This document shows positions 6,260 through 9,919 of a stretch of DNA of 9,919 bases, piece after piece (within the stretch, counting starts at the first letter, position 1; every line of letters begins with the position of its first letter). Source of the stretch: Halomonas chromatireducens. GTDB lineage: Bacteria; Pseudomonadota; Gammaproteobacteria; Pseudomonadales; Halomonadaceae. The DNA lies in NCBI RefSeq assembly GCF_001545155.1, contig NZ_CP014226.1:1268004-1277922 (forward strand). Direction: 5' to 3'. The notes beneath the pieces were generated by a model that saw only the letters and a program-made list of their open reading frames with translations, was not told the origin of the DNA and searched no databases. Position numbers and translations under genes: made by a program.

Positions 6260-6565
6260 ATGTCCCCATCCTCATCGCGCCGACACTATTCCCCCTGGGC
6301 CATGGCGTCCATCGTCACGGCAATCATCTCGCTGTTGCTCGCAGGCAGCATGCCCCCGGTGAATATCGCCGCCGCCATCTTTGGCGTCATGGGGCTGCGT
6401 CAGATCCGCCGCAACCCCGAGCGCTACATTGGCCGCCCTTTCTGCTGGATCGCCATCGCGCTGGTGCTGATACTTGCCATACTGACTGCCATGGTTCAGC
6501 CCCCGCTTGAGGAAGGGGTCGAGCAGCACATGGTGCCGGAACAGGGCGCTGAGGCGCTGGACTGA
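6260..6565 (+). CDS. Small DUF4190-like inner-membrane protein
   Basis: The 101-residue protein has two hydrophobic blocks: about 12-46, which may span the membrane twice as a hairpin around MPPV, and about 60-79. The linker GLRQIRRNPERYIGRP between them matches the pattern of DUF4190 proteins, in which a hydrophobic hairpin ends in a basic LxQIRR segment and a Gly-Arg motif opens the next helix. The tail after residue 80 is short and acidic. No function is known for this group. The frame is open from 6140, but the upstream 40 residues are not family-like; I chose the ATG at 6260, although its Shine-Dalgarno sequence is weak and a TTG at 6245 behind GGAG is possible. It lies between folX and gabD on the same strand, with no evident functional link to either. 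Confidence 0.7.
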   Translation: MSPSSSRRHYSPWAMASIVTAIISLLLAGSMPPVNIAAAIFGVMGLRQIRRNPERYIGRPFCWIAIALVLILAILTAMVQPPLEEGVEQHMVPEQGAEALD

Positions 6566-6571
6566 GGACGC

Positions 6572-6600
6572 CCTGCCAAGCCGCGTTTAACTTGTACAAT
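6572..6600 (+). promoter_or_regulatory. Candidate gabD promoter
   Basis: CTGCCA (6572-6577) and TACAAT (6595-6600) are separated by 17 bases and match the sigma-70 consensus at 4 and 5 of 6 positions. Transcription would start about 6607, 23 bases before the gabD ATG. Confidence 0.45.
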
Positions 6601-6629
6601 TGGCCGCTTATCGGCCGGGAGAGACGATC

Positions 6630-8087
6630 ATGGAAGCCTTGAAGGAAACGCAGCTTTACTGCCCCTTTGCCTACATCGATGGCAGTTGGGTCGCCGCCGA
6701 CAGCGGCGAACAGATCGATGTCGTCAACCCCGCTACCGGAGAGTCCTTCGGTAACGTGCCGCGCCTGGGGCGTGCCGAGACCGAGCGTGCGATCGCTGCT
6801 GCAGAAGCAGCGCTCCCCGGATGGAAAGGACTTACCGCCCAGGAGCGGGCCGATATCCTCATGAAGTGGCATGACCTGATGCTGGAGCATCAGGACGATC
6901 TGGCCATGATCATGACCCATGAGCAGGGCAAGCCGCTCAAGGAAGCCGCCGGCGAGATAGCCTATGCCGCGAGTTTCCTGCGCTGGTTCGCCGAAGAGGC
7001 CCGACGCATCTACGGCGAAACCATTCCCGCCGCCAAGACCAACCAGCGTATCGTGGTGACCAAGCAGGCTGTGGGGGTGGTGGGCGCGATCACGCCCTGG
7101 AATTTCCCCGCGGCCATGATCACGCGAAAGGCCGGTGCGGCGTTGGCCGCCGGTTGTACCATCGTGGTCAAGCCGGCCAGCCAGACCCCGTTCTCCGCCA
7201 CCGCCCTGGCGCTGCTGGCCGAGCGCGCCGGGGTGCCACGCGGCGTGTTCAACGTGGTGCCCGGACGGGCAAGCGAAATTGCGGCGGCAATGACCGAGTC
7301 TCCCAGCGTGCGCAAGATCACCTTCACAGGCTCCACCGAAGTGGGGCGTCAACTGATGGCGCAGGCATCACAGCACATCCAGAAGATATCGCTGGAACTG
7401 GGTGGCAATGCCCCTTTCATCGTCTTCGAGGATGCGGACCTGGATGCCGCCGTGGAAGGTGCCATGGCCGCCAAGTTCCGCAATGCCGGCCAGACCTGTG
7501 TCTGCACCAACCGTTTCTTGGTGCAGTCCAGTGTGGTCAATGCCTTCTGCGAAAAGCTGGCAGTCGCCATGAACAGCGAGCTCAAGGTGGGTGATGGCAC
7601 CGATGCGGGCGTCAATATCGGGCCGCTGATCGATAGCAAGGCCGTGGACAAGGTAAGTGAGCACGTGCATGACGCGGTGGACCATGGCGCTCAACTGTTG
7701 TTGGGGGGAAATCCGCACCCGCTGGGAGGTAATTTCTTCACCCCGACCCTGATCAGCTTTGCCACAGCTAAAATGAAGGTGGCCCACGAGGAAACCTTTG
7801 GCCCGCTTGCCGCGGTCTTCCCCTTCGATGATGAAGAGGATGCCGTGCGGATGGCCAATGACACTGAGTATGGACTGGCATCCTATTTCTATTCGCGAGA
7901 CCTGGGTCGGGTATGGCGTGTGGCCGATGCGCTGGAGGACGGCATGGTCGGCATCAACACCGGCCTGATCTCCAACCCCACCGCACCCTTCGGCGGGGTC
8001 AAGGCGTCCGGGCTCGGTCGCGAGGGCGGCCATCAGGGGCTGGAGGAGTTTCTCGAGACCAAGTACCTCTGCATCGATCTTGGCTAA
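6630..8087 (+). CDS. gabD: NADP-dependent succinate-semialdehyde dehydrogenase (GabD)
   Basis: GabD oxidises succinate semialdehyde to succinate, the last step of GABA degradation into the TCA cycle. The 485 residues align throughout with E. coli GabD (482). ITPWNFPAAMITRKAG (154-169) carries the oxyanion Asn N158. KPASQTPFS (181-189) is typical of the NADP-preferring members. FTGSTEVG (232-239) is the Rossmann loop, LELGGNAPF holds the general base E256, and GQTCVCTNR holds the nucleophile C290, with C292 two residues on as in the redox-sensitive SSADH pair. EETFGP (388-392 region) and PFGGVKASGLGREG (453-466) complete the aldehyde dehydrogenase pattern. The ATG at 6630 is preceded by GGGAGAG at a 6-base gap; the frame continues back to a TTG at 6600, but that lies in the likely -10. 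No gabT or GABA permease adjoins, so it may act as a stand-alone gene. It converges on purH. Confidence 0.94.
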   Translation: MEALKETQLYCPFAYIDGSWVAADSGEQIDVVNPATGESFGNVPRLGRAETERAIAAAEAALPGWKGLTAQERADILMKWHDLMLEHQDDLAMIMTHEQGKPLKEAAGEIAYAASFLRWFAEEARRIYGETIPAAKTNQRIVVTKQAVGVVGAITPWNFPAAMITRKAGAALAAGCTIVVKPASQTPFSATALALLAERAGVPRGVFNVVPGRASEIAAAMTESPSVRKITFTGSTEVGRQLMAQASQHIQKISLELGGNAPFIVFEDADLDAAVEGAMAAKFRNAGQTCVCTNRFLVQSSVVNAFCEKLAVAMNSELKVGDGTDAGVNIGPLIDSKAVDKVSEHVHDAVDHGAQLLLGGNPHPLGGNFFTPTLISFATAKMKVAHEETFGPLAAVFPFDDEEDAVRMANDTEYGLASYFYSRDLGRVWRVADALEDGMVGINTGLISNPTAPFGGVKASGLGREGGHQGLEEFLETKYLCIDLG

Positions 8088-8149
8088 GCAACAGCGGCGT
8101 TCGTCCCTTTTGCCAGGCAGCAAGATGGTACGGGTGGCCACTGACATGA

Positions 8150-8259
8150 GCGGCGCCGGGGACAGGTCGTAGCGGAGGTCTTTTTCCAGGGAAGGAAAAA
8201 GTAGCGCCCAGGGAAGTGTTCACAGCGCCTCCGCGAAGTCCTGTCGCCGGGATAGCCGC
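8150..8259. repeat. Large imperfect palindrome, REP/BIME-like element
   Basis: The arms 8156-8179 and 8227-8250 are reverse complements at 19 of 24 positions (cores GGACAGG and CCTGTC, and GCGGAGG and CCTCCGC). Outside them GCGGC (8150-8154) pairs with GCCGC (8255-8259) after a three-base bulge. Inside, CTTTTTCC (8180-8187) and GGAAAAAG (8194-8201) make a perfect 8-bp hairpin. The whole could fold as a branched ~110-base structure. The position between convergent genes and the mismatched arms resemble dispersed palindromic elements of the REP/BIME kind. Only one copy is in the window, so repetition in the genome is an inference. Confidence 0.5.
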
Positions 8260-8291
8260 GACGTTAGGCACCGGTGACCCGCCAAACAAGC

Positions 8292-8353
8292 GAAGCCCCC
8301 ATCAATCTGACTGCCCGTCCAACTTGGGGGCAGTTCAGGTCGATGGGGGCTTC
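8292..8353. terminator. Long hairpin, probable bidirectional terminator for gabD and purH
   Basis: GAAGCCCCCATC (8292-8303) pairs perfectly with GATGGGGGCTTC (8342-8353). The stem continues inward with one A-C mismatch, a T-G wobble and one bulged T (8334) through CTGCCC/GGGCAG (8311-8316 with 8328-8333) to an 11-base loop, about 24 bp in all. It is followed by TTGTATT on the plus strand and TTGTTT a few bases beyond on the minus strand, so it could stop transcripts from both sides. Confidence 0.65.
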
Positions 8354-8385
8354 TTGTATTACGATGGGTTGGCGGTGCTCGCTAT

Positions 8386-8412
8386 GAGCCTGCCGCTTCT
8401 CGCCGCAGGCTC
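8386..8412 (-). terminator. Hairpin overlapping the purH stop codon
   Basis: GAGCCTGC (8386-8393) pairs perfectly with GCAGGCTC (8405-8412) around an 11-base loop. The right arm includes two bases of the purH stop codon. No T-run follows on the minus strand, so it may protect the mRNA end rather than terminate on its own. Confidence 0.4.
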
Positions 8413-9862
8413 AGTGCTTAAAATGGCGCATGCCGGTAAATACCATGGCAATCCCCGCCTCATTGGCGGCGTCGATCACTTCCTGGTCGCGCATCGAGCC
8501 GCCGGGCTGGATCACCGCCGTGATACCGGCCGCAGCGGCGGCATCGATACCGTCCCGGAACGGGAAGAAGGCATCGCTCGCCATGACCGAGCCGGGTACC
8601 GCCAGCCCTTCGTCTGCGGCCTTGATGCCGGCGATCCTGGCCGAGTAGACGCGGCTCATCTGGCCGGCGCCCACGCCAATGGTCTGGCCGGCCTTGGCGT
8701 AGACGATCGCATTGGACTTGACGTACTTGGCCACCTTCCAGGCAAAGGCCAGGTCGCGCATCTCCTGCTCGCTGGGCACCCGGTCGCTGACCACTGTCAG
8801 CTCATCGCGTCCGACCATGCCCAGGTCCCTGTCCTGGACCAGCAGTCCCCCCGTCACGCGCTTGAAGTCGTGAGCGTACTCGCGCTTGCCGGGCCAGCTG
8901 TCGCCGACGTCGAGCAGGCGCACGTTCTGCTTCTCGGCGACGATGGCCAGAGCGTCCTGTTCAACCCCTGGGGCGATGATTACCTCGACGAACTGGCGGT
9001 CGATGATGGCGCGGGCGGTGTCGGCGTCCAGTGGCACGTTGAAGGCGATGATGCCGCCGAAGGCGCTGGTGGGGTCGGTGGCAAAGGCCTTGTCATAGGC
9101 TTCGCTGGCGCTGGCGCCCACCGCCACGCCGCAGGGGTTGGCGTGCTTGACGATCACGCAGGCGGTCTCGGTGAACGCCTTGACGCACTCGAAGGCGGAA
9201 TCGGTGTCGGCCACGTTGTTGAAGGAGAGCGCCTTGCCCTGCAGCTGAGTGGCCGTTGCTACGCTGGCTTCGCGGGCATCGGCTTCCACGTAGAAGGCAG
9301 CGCTCTGGTGCGGGTTTTCGCCATAGCGCATGGACTGCTTCTTGTGGAACTGCAGATTGTAGGTGCGCGGGAAGCCATCCTCGCTGCCGGGGACCCGGCT
9401 GCCCAGGTAGTCGGCGATGGCGGCATCGTAGCCAGCGGTGTGCTCGAAGGCCTTGACGGCCAGGTCGAAGCGGGTGGCGCCGGATACGCAGCCCTGCTGT
9501 GCGTTCATTTCGGCCAGCACGCGCTCGTAGTCGCCGGCATCCACCACGATGGTGGTGTGGGCATGGTTCTTGGCACAGGCACGTACCATGGTGGGGCCAC
9601 CGATATCGATGTTCTCGATGGCATCATCCAGGCTGCAGTCCGGCTTGGCCACGGTCTGGGCGAAGGGGTAGAGATTCACGACAACCATGTCGATCGGGGC
9701 GATGTCATGTTCGGCCATGACCGCATCGTCCTGGCCGCGGCGGCCGAGGATGCCCCCATGGATCTTGGGGTGTAGCGTCTTGACCCGGCCATCCATGATC
9801 TCGGGAAAGCCGGTGTGCTCAGAGACTTCCGTCACGGCGATACCGCTTTCGGCAAGCAGGCG
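8411..9862 (-). CDS. purH: IMP cyclohydrolase/AICAR transformylase (PurH), 5' end missing
   Basis: PurH carries out the last two steps of purine synthesis: formyl transfer from 10-formyl-THF to AICAR, then closure of FAICAR to IMP. About 483 residues are present and collinear with E. coli PurH (529) from its residue 42 to the end. The cyclohydrolase part shows [20 protein letters not shown] and [13 protein letters not shown]; the transformylase part shows [11 protein letters not shown] with the catalytic Lys-His pair, [29 protein letters not shown] and the ending MRHFKH. Missing is the N-terminus, including the STGGTAR nucleotide loop of the cyclohydrolase: upstream of RLLAESG the sequence no longer resembles PurH. 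A GTG at 9898 keeps the frame open but is not a native start. As written, the cyclohydrolase domain would be impaired. purD, a frequent partner, does not follow; a hairpin ends the gene. Confidence 0.93.
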   Translation of the reverse strand, partial: RLLAESGIAVTEVSEHTGFPEIMDGRVKTLHPKIHGGILGRRGQDDAVMAEHDIAPIDMVVVNLYPFAQTVAKPDCSLDDAIENIDIGGPTMVRACAKNHAHTTIVVDAGDYERVLAEMNAQQGCVSGATRFDLAVKAFEHTAGYDAAIADYLGSRVPGSEDGFPRTYNLQFHKKQSMRYGENPHQSAAFYVEADAREASVATATQLQGKALSFNNVADTDSAFECVKAFTETACVIVKHANPCGVAVGASASEAYDKAFATDPTSAFGGIIAFNVPLDADTARAIIDRQFVEVIIAPGVEQDALAIVAEKQNVRLLDVGDSWPGKREYAHDFKRVTGGLLVQDRDLGMVGRDELTVVSDRVPSEQEMRDLAFAWKVAKYVKSNAIVYAKAGQTIGVGAGQMSRVYSARIAGIKAADEGLAVPGSVMASDAFFPFRDGIDAAAAAGITAVIQPGGSMRDQEVIDAANEAGIAMVFTGMRHFKH

Positions 9863-9918
9863 TCGCCGCCGGGATAGAGCAGCAACAGATGGTCGCACCA
9901 GCGTGCCGCCAGGTTGAG
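9859..9918 (-). pseudogene. Fragment resembling a BtuD/FecE-type ABC transporter ATPase
   Basis: On the minus strand, in a frame different from purH, the last 60 bases encode 20 residues beginning [14 protein letters not shown]. This matches the segment right after the H-loop histidine in ATPases of cobalamin, haem and siderophore importers (typically HDLNLAARYxD...LLL). The single base before it (C at 9919) fits the last base of the expected Asp codon. The frame then runs into purH-derived sequence and stops at 9832. It is therefore a fragment fused out of frame to truncated purH. The identity rests on 20 residues and is tentative. Confidence 0.45.
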
Positions 9919-9919
9919 G

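Larger units (their letters stand above)
8088..8410. other. Gene-free region between gabD and purH
   Basis: I see no credible gene in these 323 bases on either strand. They hold, in order, about 60 bases without recognisable structure, a large imperfect palindrome (8150-8259), a long bidirectional hairpin (8292-8353), and a smaller hairpin ending in the purH stop (8386-8412). Confidence 0.7.

Noticed and set aside
6387..7352. Minus-strand open frame (321 codons) opposite the DUF4190-like gene and gabD
   Set aside because: It crosses two plus-strand genes and their promoter, and its residues look like a shadow of gabD codons.
8150..8259. Miniature inverted-repeat transposable element
   Set aside because: I could not find flanking target-site duplications, and the arms are imperfect with internal hairpins; a REP/BIME-like element fits better.
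8386..8410. Strong rho-independent terminator for purH alone
   Set aside because: No T-run follows on the minus strand; the hairpin at 8292-8353 is the better terminator.
8216..9775. Plus-strand open frame of 519 codons opposite purH
   Set aside because: It is longer than purH's remaining frame but is a repetitive Gly/Val/His composition shadow and starts inside the palindromic element; PurH on the minus strand is unmistakable.

Overview
The window carries ordinary, well-conserved chromosomal metabolism from a GC-rich gammaproteobacterium. The proteins resemble those of Pseudomonas and the Halomonas group: a Pseudomonas-type FolE beginning [10 protein letters not shown], a FolX, a SrkA kinase, and a bioBF operon divergent from comF. 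A member of the Halomonadaceae or a relative is my inference, not something the sequence proves. No mobile element, CRISPR array, rRNA or tRNA was seen. The unusual material lies in the intergenic regions and at the two window edges.

Layout. Positions 1-2269 (minus strand) hold the biotin genes bioB and bioF, 8 bases apart, with a possible third overlapping reading frame running off the left edge. The 121-base gap 2270-2390 separates bioB from the divergent comF and contains two GTCAACC/GGTTGAC inverted repeats that resemble BirA-type biotin operators; each has a -10-like hexamer in its spacer. The kinase gene srkA follows at 3222-4205 and ends at a GC-rich hairpin shared with a convergent gene for a small exported protein (4277-4831, minus). 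A divergent promoter region (4832-5093) then leads to folE (5094-5651) and folX (5717-6127), which together supply dihydromonapterin-type pterins. An AT-rich patch before folE carries TATACA-N12-TGTATA, which matches the binding consensus I recall for LitR/PplR B12-dependent light-sensing regulators. A small DUF4190-like membrane protein (6260-6565) and gabD (6630-8087) follow on the plus strand.

Between gabD and the convergent purH lie 323 bases without a gene. They hold a ~110-base imperfect palindrome (8150-8259) that looks like a REP/BIME-type dispersed element, then a long hairpin (8292-8353) that probably terminates transcription in both directions. purH (minus) fills the right end but lacks about its first 41 residues. 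At about 9853-9862 its sequence switches, with a change of frame, to a 20-residue stretch that looks like the H-loop region of a BtuD/FecE-type ABC ATPase. This is either a real rearrangement or an assembly chimera near a contig end.

Best leads: the light-regulator operator before folE-folX, the purH/ABC junction, the paired biotin-type operators that may tie comF to biotin control, and the palindromic element after gabD.
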